Positions 46,780 to 57,539 of a stretch of 64,000 nucleotides of DNA are shown piece after piece. Source of the stretch: Massospora cicadina (lineage: Eukaryota > Entomophthoromycota > Entomophthoromycetes > Entomophthorales > Entomophthoraceae); the NCBI GenBank assembly GCA_022478985.1, contig JAKSZP010012240.1:17688-81687 (forward strand), in the 5' to 3' direction. How positions within the stretch are numbered: position 1 is the first letter of the stretch; each line of letters opens with the position of its first letter. Under the pieces are notes generated by a model. It searched no databases. It saw nothing but the letters and a program-made list of their open reading frames with translations, and was not told the DNA's origin. The position numbers and the translations under genes are program-made.

Positions 46780-46960
46780 AATATTCATGTGATTACCACA
46801 TCTTGGCCAGTCATGTCTCGTGCTATTGCATATAAACAGGATAATACCTATTTTTTGTTGCCTATTGAGATTCAGTTGGGATCCCATAATGTGTCCATTG
46901 ATGCTCTCTTTAGTACTGGAGCGGTGAGAAACTTCATGGAAAAAAGTTCAGGATCTTGAT
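46780..46960 (+). pseudogene. pol: Element D retropepsin
   Basis: SWPVMSRAIAYKQDNTYFLL then IEIQLGSHNVSIDALFSTGA (about 46800-46925) is the protease motif matching element C. The active site is FSTG, so the catalytic Asp is lost. Confidence 0.75.
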
Positions 46961-47234
46961 CTTGACCTTAAAATGGCTCATCTGTATTTGTTGCTTCCTC
47001 TGCTCCAATGGCCTGTTATGAAGTAAGACGTCCTGTACCCTTTTCCATGCAAAATCTCTGCTTCTGTGATTGGTTTACCGCGGTGCCAGAATTACTGTTA
47101 CTAGTTATTTTGGGCGTTGGCTGGTGGCTTTGGCAACAGGTAAATACCAATCTAAACTTTAACTTCTTGTCCTTTGAGAATACCCATATAAGAGTGGTAG
47201 TTTCCTCCCATTATACGTTAGCATCTGAAAGGGG

Positions 47235-48620
47235 GTGGACTCCATCACTTCAACATTTTCTTTAATAGAGATTTCTCCTGATTTTCGACCCAGGCTAATG
47301 TCATATAGGGATATTTTTATTGAAAAAGCCAATCGTCTCTTTCCCCATACTGAGTATGACTTGTCTTTTTGTTTGATAAAGGATTTGATAAAAATCAAAT
47401 GCCATTTTATTCTTATACAGAAAAAGAAAATAAGGTTCTGGAGATCTTTTGAAGTATATGTTCAGAAAAGTAAAATATTCCAGAAAATCCTCTCTCATTT
47501 CTGCTCAAAAGGCTGATGGAACCCTGTGACCTTGCGTGGACACTTTGGCCATATAATTAAGATAATGGTACAAACTGTTGCCACCTTCTTTAGAACAAAC
47601 CATCTTCCAGCCTATTGCGAAGTCCCAGGTTTTTTTTCAATTTTTGACCTTGAACACCTTCAAACAAAATTTAGGTAGCGGAAGTCCAGGAGTGGATTAC
47701 AGCCGATCATATAAAGGAGGATATCTTTCAGCTACGCATAATGCCATTTAGTCTTAAAACGCGCCTGTTGCGTTTTTAGCAAATAATTGATTACGTTCTG
47801 GGCGATCTCCATTTCACCTGTGTGGTGGCATACATTGATAATATCTGGTACACTCTCCCACCCATAAGAATTATGCGAAGGAACTGGAGGTGGATCTTAA
47901 TGATTTGTAGTCAAATCTTTATATAAAGCTTTTATCATATGAGTCTTTCAAATAAATGCCATCTTTTTGGGTAATCTGGTCCTGAAGGATGGGTATGCTA
48001 TACCCCTTGCAAGCTCGAGGCCATTCTTATGGCACACTCCTACCCATGTGGAAACATCTGTGAAGTTTCTTAGATAAAATCGTTTTCTAAGAAGATTTCT
48101 CCTGTGCTCTTTCAGTTTGCGGCGCCCCTTCATTCCCAGACATGGATAAACGTTTTCCTACATGGATGGAAGATTGAAAATATACATTTGATCTATCAAG
48201 GAAGTATTTGTGGCACCTCATGTTCTTAAGCATGCAAATCCATTTAGGCTCTTAGTGGCATGTGATACCTCTGCTTCTGCGGTGAGGGGCTGTCTTTCTT
48301 CAAGACCATATTGGGGGAGCATCCTGTCATTTAATTAATTTGCAAGTTCTCCTCCCAGAGCAATCATGGGCTGTCTATGATAAGGAGCTTGCTGCAGTGA
48401 CATGGTCGCTCACACACTGGCGGTATCTTTCTACAATAAGCATGACATGAAGTGGTTGTCAGAACGGACCACCAAGGCTTTTTGTATTTTAGGAGGTTAT
48501 AAAAGTTGACTCATCGTCAGGCCCAAACCGGTTGTAGCCTTTTTAGCTTCAACTTCAAATATGAGCTTGTGAAGTTGCCCTTAACGTTCTCCCAGATCTG
48601 TTGAGTCATAATCCCTCTTC
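47235..48620 (+). pseudogene. pol: Element D RT and RNase H
   Basis: ORF 47235-47516 reads YRDIFIEKANRLFPHTEYDL, the linker before RT. The catalytic box YIDN is at 47831-47842. SPVLFQFAAPLHSQ (about 48090-48135) is the connection. RNase H is recognised from YDKELAAVTWSLTHWRYL-like residues (about 48375-48430). Many frameshifts. Confidence 0.8.
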
Positions 48621-48829
48621 AAGTCCTACTGAGGAAGAAGCACAGGAGCTGACCATGGTGATCCCTCCTTCCCAGATCTTAGCCATTTCTCCTCCATCAA
48701 TTTTTGTGGCAGACTGGGCCCCCAATGTGCCTTATGTTTCTCAAATTTTGGCTGGTCAGAAATCCATCTTTGAAAGGTGGAGTAGTTTAAACACTCAGTA
48801 CTACCAGCCCATAAGAGAGCCCAATATTT

Positions 48830-50080
48830 GCTAAAGGAGGAGATTGTGTACAAAAATGGGGTTTTAGGGATTCCCAAAGTTTGCAATGAGGTTATCTGTG
48901 ATCATCATTAATCACAGCGGTTGGACACTCAGGGAATAAAAAAATGCCTCAATATGGCGAAGCAGTTATTCAATTGGCCAGGTATCTCTAATATTATTCT
49001 GGCTTGGATTAAAATTTTATGATGTGTGCTCAGGCAAAGTCAAATAGTTCAGGTAAGTATAATATGCTCCATCCGCTGCAGCAGACAGAAGACACGTGGA
49101 TCTCTGTATCAGTTGACTTTACTGTTGAGATCCCTAGTTCCAATGGGTTTAATGCAATCATGGTAGTCGTGATCATTTACTAAGTTTTCCCTGCATATAA
49201 CGTGTCAGTAAGAAATCTCCTTAGAGGAAATGGCCAAGATCTTTATCCACCATTTTTTCTGTATTCTGCTTAACCCAGGAAGTGGTGAGTAATTAAATGC
49301 CCAGTTTACCGCCCAATTTCTAAAGTGCATAGCTAGCCATCCCTAAAATCAAGCCTTGTCACTACAATGCATACCATCCACTTTCTGACAGAAAGATGGA
49401 TATGGGCTATCAAACTTTGAGCAGTATCTTTGCTGCTATGCCTCTGCTACTCAGGATACATGGCCCGCCAATCTTCATTTAGTTCAGTTTTCATACAATA
49501 ACGCAACCCACTCATCTACTGGCTTTTTTACATAAAGTCACCTAAGGGTACAACCCCTGGTTTTAAATTGGCCCCTGCCTTCACCTGGAAGTTTATGCTG
49601 CAGAATAACATTTGAAGCAGATCCATAATACCCAATCCTGGTTCAGCAACACTTGACAAAGGTGATCAGATACTTGAAGTTCAAATATTGTAAGCGTCCT
49701 ATTGGCTATGAGTATAAGGTGGGTTCTCTTTTCATGTTGGATATGCATCACCTGAGTATGAAGGTTCTCTTCTGGAAGTTAGCTAGTAAATTCTCTAGAC
49801 AACATGTGGTGGAGGAAAATATGGGGATTGGGGGGTTTCCGGCTGACCCTCCCGACCATTGGAAGCAGCATAATGTTTTCCACGCCTCTCAGTTGTCCCC
49901 TAACAAGACTAAGGAACCTATCATGCCAGAGCCAATTTTAATGGATGACTTTGAGGAGGCTGACTCTGATAAAATTATGGCATCGCAAAAAATTACTGGT
50001 TGGTGCAGTACTTGATTGTCTGATAGGGTTTACTTTTAAGAGAAAAGCTGGGTAAATCCAGAGATTGTACCTATTCCAGA
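48830..50080 (+). pseudogene. pol: Element D integrase and chromodomain remnant
   Basis: The integrase core reads SVDFTVEIPSSNGFNAIMVV-like across frames (about 49105-49170). The 120-codon ORF 49653-50015 carries the C-terminal part (YEYKVGSLFMLDMHHLSMKV), then NVFHASQLSPNK and PEPILMDDFEEADSDKIMAS, the start of the chromodomain, which ends near 50050 (KGFTFKR). Confidence 0.8.
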
Positions 50081-50238
50081 GAGCTGGTGGAGATTTTCAC
50101 GAATTACACCTTGAAGCTCCTCATCACCCCAGAAGTTGCCACCCTCCTGGCCATCAAGTTTCTTAAGGCACATAAGAACTACATTCCCATACAAGTTCCT
50201 GGTGGTGATGCTCCTCTTGTCCAAAACAGGAGAGATAA

Positions 50239-51540
50239 TGTAAGTCCTGGGGAGCAAAACCTGCATTTAAACTGGAAGGAGTTCCCCTTTAGAAACAAGA
50301 AGGGGGCAAAAAGTTTGCTTCCCCTCTCACCAACAAGAGTGATTTATCCCATATTTTAGATAGAAGGTGGGTGACATCCTACCTCCTGAAGGGGTTTCGC
50401 CCCATCTTCCCACCACCAGGAGTTGGTGGAGAGAATACAGGGGATGTTTCAGGAAGTAATGGTGGCCAGAGGTCATTTCCAACAGGTAGGTCGCCGCGCC
50501 CCCTCATGTTAGAAGGTGTTATACCATAGTTTGAGCACCACCTAAGGGTATAAATCGATATAAAATGCAATCAAAATGTTTGAATCAAACTTGATCTCAG
50601 AACCTTTCGCTTAATTCTCTGCCCTGCCACCAGTAAAGGTGATACCATCCCTAATAGGTTCAGGCATGCTGAACCCATTTAATTTAGAAATGGAATCACC
50701 ATTACCTTCCCTGTCCATGGGTGCAACTCACTGCCCCATAAAATAGATTGTTGCCTTCCCATAAAGCAGAATTGGGCCAAAAAATTTGAATAAAATTTTG
50801 ATAGCGATCCAACCTTTCAGGTTAGATCTGAATCAATATGAAAACGAAATTGTGTGTCAATCTTCTATAATTTGCTTAAAAAGTTTTTTGATGTTAATGC
50901 ACACTATCTCTATTCCACACCCATATGGCTACAAGACAACAGTCTCCAACAGATTCTGCTGTTGGTCAACTCTTCATTATTGTTTTTTAATATATGAATC
51001 CCCTCAAAAAACAAATACTTTCTATGTAACTTTATCATTAAAAAACCGCAATGATTGTTAAGCTGCCATGTTACCCAGTCTCCACAATGGCTGGGACTAT
51101 AGTGGTGATCATAACCACGATTCTGCCCTCCACTTTGAGTGAGTATATTAGTATGTGGCTCATCTGAGCTTATCTCCTATTTTAGATGCTTTAAGACATC
51201 GTAATATTACCTTTCTTTTTGAGTAAATCCCCTCAATTTTGTTAAGTTATAAGGCATCCCCACGGGATTCACTCCCCCATTGTCAAGTATTTACCCCAAG
51301 TTAAAATCTGTTCTTGAAAGAACTACTTCTCTTTGATGCTATGAGGCGACTGCCACCACCGCATGGCTCTTTGTGGGACGTTGGTAACGTTTGTGGTGAA
51401 TTGTCATCCCTCAGTTCTTCTCATCTTAAATGAACAAAAAATTATGTGCTTAATTATAATTTCAATATTTTGGCTTGAAGTTTGCGTGTCTACACCACCA
51501 TACTGGAAGGTTAGCATTAGTGTTATTAGCTGCTATGTCA
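50239..51540 (+). repeat. 3' LTR of element D
   Basis: Preceded by the purine-rich AACAGGAGAGATAA (50225-50238). Starts TGTAAGTCCTGGGGAGC and is followed by AATAC. Confidence 0.88.
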
Positions 51541-51781
51541 AATACCAGGTCACCAGGAGTTGACAGTTCAAGTGACTTATGTCCTCATCAAGCTCAGTGA
51601 TGACTTAGATGAAATTTGTTACTCTCAATAATAGTCCCTCAGCTGGATGCAAGCTTGCCATTTCAACAAGGAAATGAAGAAACTAATGAAACTGTTAATA
51701 ACGCCTTATAATAAAACATAAAAAAGATTCCAACAGCTTGCAGTTATCAATCATGAAATGTCAGGCTTTATTGAGAATTAT

Positions 51782-52466
51782 TGTAAGGAGAGTGTCTATA
51801 ACTCTCCCATTCCTAGCGTGGCAGTGCGTGGTGCACCAGACCAACACCAGGGAACTAGCCGTTAGGGCCAGAGTGATTAGAGCCCAGAAGAGGGTGCTGG
51901 AGCCATAATCGCTTAGGCATAAAATTGCGAATATTATAAGAAAAGCACCAGTAAAAATGACGTGGTGCACATATCAATAGGGGATAAATGACCCAGGTTG
52001 AGAGAACATGGGCAAACAAATGGTGCACAAGGTGAGAGCTGCAAGGTCCTTGCATTGGCAAGGGTAACAGAATGTGAGACCTCCTCAAAGAGGTTTGCGC
52101 ACAGGAGCGTTTGGAACATCATATAAAATTCAAAATAGCGTAAAATGGGGTAAAGGTTTATTTTGGGAAGTTGATCAACAAGGAACGCTGGCTGGGGAAA
52201 ACATATTTAAGTTCAGATGGGGAAATTGGGGTTATGCCGCAGTGGGCCCAAGCAGTGGCTCACCAATAGGGCAATACTGACATCTGAGTTAATAAACAGG
52301 CCAAAACTGACTTCACTTGAGTTATCAACTGAAGTTGGATTTGACCTAAGCGCGTTATTTAATAGGTGGAATGAGTTTTAAACCCTCGTTCCTCAACTAA
52401 GCAAACCAAACCATCCGCCTCTATTTGTTAGATAGTTAGTTTTAATGCTTGGCCCATCATCAGGGG
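51782..52466 (-). repeat. 3' LTR of element F, lacking its first ~170 bp
   Basis: Aligned with 56673-57365. The 5' LTR continues for another 170 bp to 57534 (including the U3 ORF). Here that part is missing and pol sequence runs straight into the LTR. The pol-side frame 52393-52593 crosses the junction. Confidence 0.75.
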
Positions 52467-52611
52467 CTTGCGCCAGGGAAAAGTTCTTGTGGGTATGGGC
52501 CAACTTCATGGAAGTGACGGACGGTTTAGATGGGGATCCAGCAGCCTGGGGGAAACGCTCGTGGAAGGCTTCAATAAGATCTTGGGCATTCACACAGTTG
52601 CATGCTGGAAT

Positions 52612-53286
52612 TCAACTTTTCTCTGCAGTGTTAAAGCCCTTCCAGGATACCAGGTACTCTAGTCTTCTTTTAACGCGGCGGGAGGCAACTATCTCTTCCA
52701 CTTCCCACTCAGGCACCCCATCCATGAGATAGGCCTCAGGATTCTCTAGTGGGGGGCCCTCAAATAACGTGAGTTTGCTCTCATGAAACACTGAGAAGAT
52801 CCAAAATGAAGGGGGAAGATCCAGCCGGTATGAGGCATGGCCCACCTTTCTAACAACGCAGTAAGGTCCAATCCTCTTAGGGCCCAGCTTCTTGCAAGGC
52901 TGCTTGATAGGGATGTTACGAGCATCAAGCATCACGAGATCCCCTTTCTTGTATGCAGGAACTACTATGCGCTTCCCATCATCATTCTCCTTATACACCT
53001 GCATTGTCGCCTCCAAGCTTGTAAAAACCCCCTGGTGGACCTTCTTGATTGTCTTGGCGAAGTCCACCACCGCTTCAACCTTTGACCCAATGCTGGGCTC
53101 CATGTAAAAGGCGGGGTTAAAGCCATGGCTGGCAAAATATGGGGAACAACTGATCGATGAGTGCAAGGAATTATTGTAGCTAAACCGGGCCATGGAAAGG
53201 TGAGAAGCCCAATCAGAATGGTCTTCGGCGGTGTAACACCGCAGGAACTGCTCCAAGCACTGGTTCACTTGATTCAGTCTGTCCAT
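52612..53286 (-). CDS. pol: Element F integrase C-terminal half and chromodomain
   Basis: 224 open codons. It starts in the integrase core after the second Asp with DRLNQVNQCLEQFLRCY (family TERVNQ; the catalytic Glu appears as Asp). SYNNSLHSSI, KKGDLVMLDARNIPI and GPKRIGPYCVV (GPY/F module) follow, then WEVEEIVASRRVKRRLEYLV and SWKGFN, a chromodomain with its aromatic residues. The last chromodomain helix (AQDLIEAFHERFP) is in another frame at about 52530-52575. A frameshift separates it from the next segment. Confidence 0.88.
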   Translation of the reverse strand: MDRLNQVNQCLEQFLRCYTAEDHSDWASHLSMARFSYNNSLHSSISCSPYFASHGFNPAFYMEPSIGSKVEAVVDFAKTIKKVHQGVFTSLEATMQVYKENDDGKRIVVPAYKKGDLVMLDARNIPIKQPCKKLGPKRIGPYCVVRKVGHASYRLDLPPSFWIFSVFHESKLTLFEGPPLENPEAYLMDGVPEWEVEEIVASRRVKRRLEYLVSWKGFNTAEKS

Positions 53287-53465
53287 CTGATTATGGGCGA
53301 TAGGCAGTTATACGGCAAGGGCAAATCTGGAGAGTCTTACACAACTCTTCCCAAAAGATGGTAAACTGAGGTCCCCGGTCACAGATAATCTCTTGAGAAC
53401 TCCATGGAGCGCAAACACATGCATGATGAACAGCCTGGCCATCTCAGCTCGGTTATTGTAGTTCT

Positions 53466-54344
53466 TCACGGAATGAAGTAGGCAAACTTTGTAAAACGGT
53501 CCACCACCATGATGGCATTGTAACCATCTGAGACAGGTAGTTCTACAATAAAGTCCACCAATAGGGAAAACCAGGGCCCTTCAGATTTCTGGACAGGTAC
53601 CAACAACCCCGCTAGAGGTTGACGATTTGGCTTCATTTGGTTGCAGACTAAACATTCCTTACAGAACCGCCCCACCTGATCAGGCAAGCCCTTCCAATTG
53701 TATGTGCGCCGGATTAACTCTAATGTCTTTGCTTTCACAGGATGACCAATGGTGAGTCCATCATGATGGTCCCGGATGATTTCCAGGCGAAGTGGACCAG
53801 CAGGAACCCATAGGCGCCCCTGGAACCACACCATCTCATCCTTCATGTGATAGCCCCTGGAGAGATCTTCTTGGTTCAACTCGCACTTAGCAAGTATTTT
53901 AGTATATTCCACTGCCAGCGGCTGAGAAAGTACTACCTTCCTAAACATACTATATTCATCCGCGTTTTCCAGAGGTACAAGCGCGGCCCCAGCGGCCAGA
54001 GAAGAGGGTCGTGGAGGCAGAAGTTTACTTTGAGGAATCATCACCTGGGTGTTTTGAACTTCCACCTCCTTGGTATCAGGCGCTAAAGCAGGGTTGCGGC
54101 TTAAAGCATCTGCCAAACCATTATCCTTGCCCTTGGTGAACTCATAAGTGAATGAGAATTGGGCAAGGGTCTCATGCCAACGAGTCTGCTGTGGTGTTAA
54201 GGCATGAGGAGCGCGGTAGTACAGCAAGGCACAGCGGTCTGTATGCACCCAGAAAGGTTGGGAGGAGCCATTCAAGTGGTGACGCCAATAAGTCAGCGCC
54301 TCCACCACTGACAATAATTCCTTATCATAAACGGCGTAATTCAA
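53466..54344 (-). CDS. pol: Element F RNase H and N-terminal integrase
   Basis: 292 open codons. RNase H: YAVYDKELLSVVEALTYWRH, HTDRCALLYYRAPHALTPQQ, YEFTKGKDNGLADALSR. Integrase HHCC finger: His pair in HHDGLTIGHPVKAK, Cys pair in CKECLVCNQMKP. The first catalytic Asp is in LLVDFIVELP, followed by YNAIMVVDRFTKFAYFIP. A stop follows, and the second catalytic Asp region (about 53300-53460) is decayed. Confidence 0.9.
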   Translation of the reverse strand: MNYAVYDKELLSVVEALTYWRHHLNGSSQPFWVHTDRCALLYYRAPHALTPQQTRWHETLAQFSFTYEFTKGKDNGLADALSRNPALAPDTKEVEVQNTQVMIPQSKLLPPRPSSLAAGAALVPLENADEYSMFRKVVLSQPLAVEYTKILAKCELNQEDLSRGYHMKDEMVWFQGRLWVPAGPLRLEIIRDHHDGLTIGHPVKAKTLELIRRTYNWKGLPDQVGRFCKECLVCNQMKPNRQPLAGLLVPVQKSEGPWFSLLVDFIVELPVSDGYNAIMVVDRFTKFAYFIP

Positions 54345-54666
54345 CTTTGGTAAAGATTTTTTTAGAAAAATATCCCACCGGATGCTCTATCCCATCTTTG
54401 CCAAATTGTAACAAGGCAGCCGCTATGGCGAAGTTGGAGGCAACAGTTGACACAATGAACTCCTTTGAAGGGTCGACATGGTGAAGAACAGTCATGGACA
54501 ACAGGGTGCACTTTACTACTTGGAAATTATCCTCCAAAGTGGAGGACCACTGAAGCACCCTGGCAACGCTAGCCTTGTATAAGGGAGCTGCCACCTCAGA
54601 CGGATTAGGAGTGAGCTTCTTGAGTAATGTGCACGTCCCCAAAAAGCTCATTAATTCCTTAACCAA
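54325..54666 (-). CDS. pol: Element F RT connection and RNase H start
   Basis: 113 open codons. FLGTCTLLKKLTPNPSEVAA is the end of RT. FIVSTVASNFAIAAALLQF is the start of RNase H, where the catalytic Asp of STDAS has become Val. HPVGYFSKK continues. Overlaps the next segment by 20 bases in another frame (frameshift). Confidence 0.87.
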   Translation of the reverse strand: MVKELMSFLGTCTLLKKLTPNPSEVAAPLYKASVARVLQWSSTLEDNFQVVKCTLLSMTVLHHVDPSKEFIVSTVASNFAIAAALLQFGKDGIEHPVGYFSKKIFTKVELRRL

Positions 54667-54678
54667 GGTGAGGGCAGG

Positions 54679-55128
54679 CTACTCACGAATCTCCTTCTCC
54701 TTGTCTGTAGTTATCATGTGTCCTTGGTCAAACATGACGTTGCCCAGAAACGTGACCTGGGATTTAAAAAACTCGCACTTTGAAATCTTCAACTTAAGGC
54801 TGGCTGCCTTTAACCGCTCCACCACCTGACAAAGGTGAACTGCATGGGATTTCTGATCAGGGGAAAACACCAGGATATTATCCATGTACGCGACCGCGCA
54901 TACCCCTAAAAAGTCCCCCAATGCTGCATCAATGCGGCGTTGAAAGATAGCAGGGGCATTCTTAAGCCCAAAGGGCATGACCCAAAACTGGAAGATCCCT
55001 TTTTGGGTACGGAATGCGGTCAACCACTCTTGTCCCTTTTTAATACAAATCTGATTAAACGCGTTGAGGCAATCCAACTTGGAGAAGACTCTCGCCTTCT
55101 CCACATAACATGAAACTGGCGAATCCAA
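54679..55128 (-). CDS. pol: Element F reverse transcriptase core
   Basis: 149 open codons. FSKLDCLNAFNQICIKKGQE carries the first Asp. MPFGLKNAPAIFQRRID and VAYMDNILVFSPD (box YMDN at 54877-54888) follow, then LKLKISKCEFFKSQVTFLGN. The canonical box is YxDD; the second Asp is Asn here. Confidence 0.9.
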   Translation of the reverse strand: MDSPVSCYVEKARVFSKLDCLNAFNQICIKKGQEWLTAFRTQKGIFQFWVMPFGLKNAPAIFQRRIDAALGDFLGVCAVAYMDNILVFSPDQKSHAVHLCQVVERLKAASLKLKISKCEFFKSQVTFLGNVMFDQGHMITTDKEKEIRE

Positions 55129-55591
55129 AGGGATGGGATAGAGGTCTGGTATAGTAACGTTGTAAGGTTACCATAGTCTATGCACAAGTGTAAGGTACCA
55201 TCAGACTTCTCCACGAAGAGTAAGGGGAGCATACAGGGGAGGTACGCTGAAAAATCGCACCTTTGGCTAACTGTTCTTTTACCCACACATCCAACGCCTC
55301 CTCCTCCCAGACAGCAAAAATATAAATAGGGGAAGAGATACGCACCAGATCCACCGTGAGCTTAAAGTCACAATCAAACTCAGAGTGCTCAGGGAGTGCG
55401 TTGGCAGATGCTGCATCAAAAGAGGATTCCAAATCCTCCAAGCAAGAAGGTATAGGAATTTCCTCTGAGGGCTTTTGCATTAAGGCAAGGCGACAAGGGA
55501 AACGGTGGGGCCAATGGGGCAATTTGCTGGGGTGTTTTCTTCTGGAAAAGGCACAACAAAATGTTCGACCATTCTTCATGGTGAGGGACAA
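55020..55591 (-). CDS. pol: Element F RT N-terminal part (two overlapping frames)
   Basis: The frame 55178-55591 holds EALDVWVKEQLAKGAIFQ (RT start). The frame 55020-55286 continues with PLLFVEKSDGTLHLCIDYGN. A frameshift near 55230 separates them. Confidence 0.85.
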
Positions 55592-55609
55592 GGTATTCTC
55601 CTTCAGGTT

Positions 55610-55880
55610 AGTTCTTACGTCAAACTTCCGCTACCACTCCGCACCCAAAATGATAGGTAACAGGAGGTTTTTGATATCACTGAAGTGATCAGACGAGTGG
55701 TACTTGCCAACCTGATAGTCCACTGTCCCAACAATCTTAAGAGTGGGAATACCTTAGGATGCCCCTACTCTAACCACATCACCTGGCAAGTAACTCAGTC
55801 CAAGGTAATCGGCTAGGTACTGGTCCATAATGTTTCCAGTGGGCCAGTATCCACCAAAATAGTAGTGGTGAGCTTCCCTA
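55610..55880 (-). pseudogene. pol: Element F retropepsin
   Basis: Minus strand TTTILVDTGP (active site VDTG at 55843-55854), then, after a frameshift, MDQYLADYLGLSYLPGDVV and LLLPIILGAEW. The catalytic Asp is kept. Confidence 0.8.
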
Positions 55881-56672
55881 AAGGAGAGGAGAGGGTGGCA
55901 GTAAGCAGAAAATACCCATAATGGTCTTAGTTTATGGAAGACAATGACAACACATCACCAAAATATTCATCATCTGGTTAAAGCCTGCCAGCAGAATGGT
56001 TTTGGAATCAAAAAAGGGGGTGGGATATTTGGCCACTCTTAATACTGAGGCCACATACCCCACCATGCCTTCTGCAGGTGCATATACTTTGTCATATCTA
56101 AAACGAAGTTCCTTCTCCACCTCCTGAGTGCGCCAGATCATGGTAGAGGTCAACCATGGGTTCTTAGGGGAAATCTGAAACACCAGAATAGGGTCCTCAT
56201 CCAGGCCATATGAACAAATAAATGGTTCAGAGATAAATTTCAGGGTTTATTATAAAATGCGTTTTTAGATGTGAATGACCCTATCCCTGAAACCGCAAAG
56301 GAATGCCCAATGTTATCCAAGGCCAACACCACCAGGCCCATCTGCGCCAATTCCGCAGGCATTGTCTGAATGTGCTGGCGATGGAAAATTTGTTTATCAT
56401 AATGAAATTTAATAATTCTGGTGGGATGTTGGGTAATCACAACTTTTGGACATCGAATGTCCAAATCCACCAGGTACAAACATGAAGGGTGGATATACTC
56501 CAGTTGGAGGCAACCATAGTAACGCCAAGTTGCTCCAATCTTCAAGAAAAAGAGTAAACAGTGGTGCGGCTAACAACAGCTGGGGCCCACAACTGACAGC
56601 CACTGTTTCAATTTGGAAAAGTTCCACACGGAAATAGTTTGTGCACATAAGAAAAAAGGGTCAGTTGACTAA
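55881..56672 (-). pseudogene. Gag remnant of element F
   Basis: ORFs 55932-56183 (WLTSTMIWRTQEVEKELRFR...) and 56240-56545 are open. The first looks like the end of a gag or the gag-pol linker and has a counterpart in E. The total of about 0.8 kb is too short for a whole gag, and no zinc knuckle is seen. Confidence 0.5.
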
Positions 56673-57534
56673 TGTAAGGAGAGTGTCTATAACTCTCCTG
56701 TTCCCAGCGTGGCAGTGCGTGGAAGTGCGTGGTGCACCGTTTTGACGCCGGGAACTAGCCATTAGGGCCAGAGTGATTAGAGCCCAGCAGAGGGTGCTGG
56801 AGCATAATCACTTAGGCATAAAATTGTGAATATTATAAGAAAAGCATTATGAAAAATGACGCGGTGCACATATTGTAGGGACTAACGACCCAGGTTGAAG
56901 GGAACCTGGATGAACAAATGGTGCACGTGGTGAGAGCTGCAAGGTCTTTTCAATGGCAAGGGTAACGGAATGTGAGACCTCCTCAAAGAGGTTCACGCAC
57001 AGGAGCATTTGGAACATCATATAAAATTCAAAATAGCATAAAACAGGGTAAAGGTTTTTTTGGGAAGTTGACCAACAAGGAATGCTGGCTGGGGAAAACA
57101 TAGCTAAGCACAGCCAGGGAAATTGGGGTTATGCCGCAGTGGGCCCACGCAGCAGCTCACCAATGGGCGATACTGCCATCTGAGTTAGTAAAACAGGCTG
57201 AAACTGACTTCACTCGAGTTATCAACTGAAGTTGGATTTGACCCAAGCACGTTATCTAGTAGGTGGAACAGGTTTGAACCCTCGTTCCCCAACTAAGTGA
57301 ACCAAACCATCCACCTTTTTTTGGTAGATAGTTTGTTCCAATTCTTGGCCCGTCGTCAGGGGCTGGGCACTTGGCACCCCACTAGGACCAACCTGGGCAT
57401 ATTTTGCCCTTACCCAGCGCTGGTTTAGGGTGTGCTTCAGGTCTGGGAGGCCCTGAAGCTTAACCTTTTGGGCCTCCAAGCGCCCAGACTTATCTTTGGG
57501 GTTGGTCCCACTATTATGCCATGGGTACATGACA
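56673..57534 (-). repeat. 5' LTR of element F
   Basis: 862 bp. Plus-strand edges are TGTAAGGAGAG and GGGTACATGACA; its own strand starts TGTCATGTACCCATGG. A short local duplication, GTGGAAGTGCGTG, is absent from the 3' copy. Confidence 0.83.
57252..57530 (-). CDS. ORF at the start of the F LTR (U3 ORF)
   Basis: 92 codons starting in the LTR's TGTCATG. The core LPDLKHTLNQRWVRAK is shared with 43800-43991; upstream PKDKSGRLEAQ is also similar. See 43800 for the codon evidence. The second half runs into the part of the LTR common to both F copies. Confidence 0.6.
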   Translation of the reverse strand: MYPWHNSGTNPKDKSGRLEAQKVKLQGLPDLKHTLNQRWVRAKYAQVGPSGVPSAQPLTTGQELEQTIYQKKVDGLVHLVGERGFKPVPPTR

Positions 57535-57539
57535 ATAAT

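Larger units (their letters stand above)
44447..51540 (+). mobile_element. Ty3/Gypsy element D, full length
   Basis: LTRs 44447-45724 and 50239-51540, perfect target duplication AATAC (44442-44446, 51541-51545). Inside are gag-like sequence, protease, RT, RNase H, integrase and chromodomain remnants. Same family as element C, but with longer LTRs (about 1.28 and 1.30 kb). Confidence 0.9.
51782..57534 (-). mobile_element. Ty3/Gypsy chromovirus element F, best preserved pol
   Basis: Minus-strand element. 3' LTR 51782-52466 (truncated), 5' LTR 56673-57534. Outside repeats are ATTAT (51777-51781) and ATAAT (57535-57539), 4/5. Pol is readable from protease to chromodomain in five long open segments, with few breaks. 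Gag is short and unrecognised, so an internal deletion is likely. It is a close relative of E. Confidence 0.88.

Noticed and set aside
47008..47265. Membrane-like 85-codon frame (PELLLLVILGVGWWLW)
   Set aside because: Falls within decayed pol of element D between protease and RT; an accidental hydrophobic reading.
57262..57280. B-box-like GGGTTCAAACC in the F LTR (minus strand)
   Set aside because: No A box at tRNA spacing and no cloverleaf; it is part of an LTR present in two copies.
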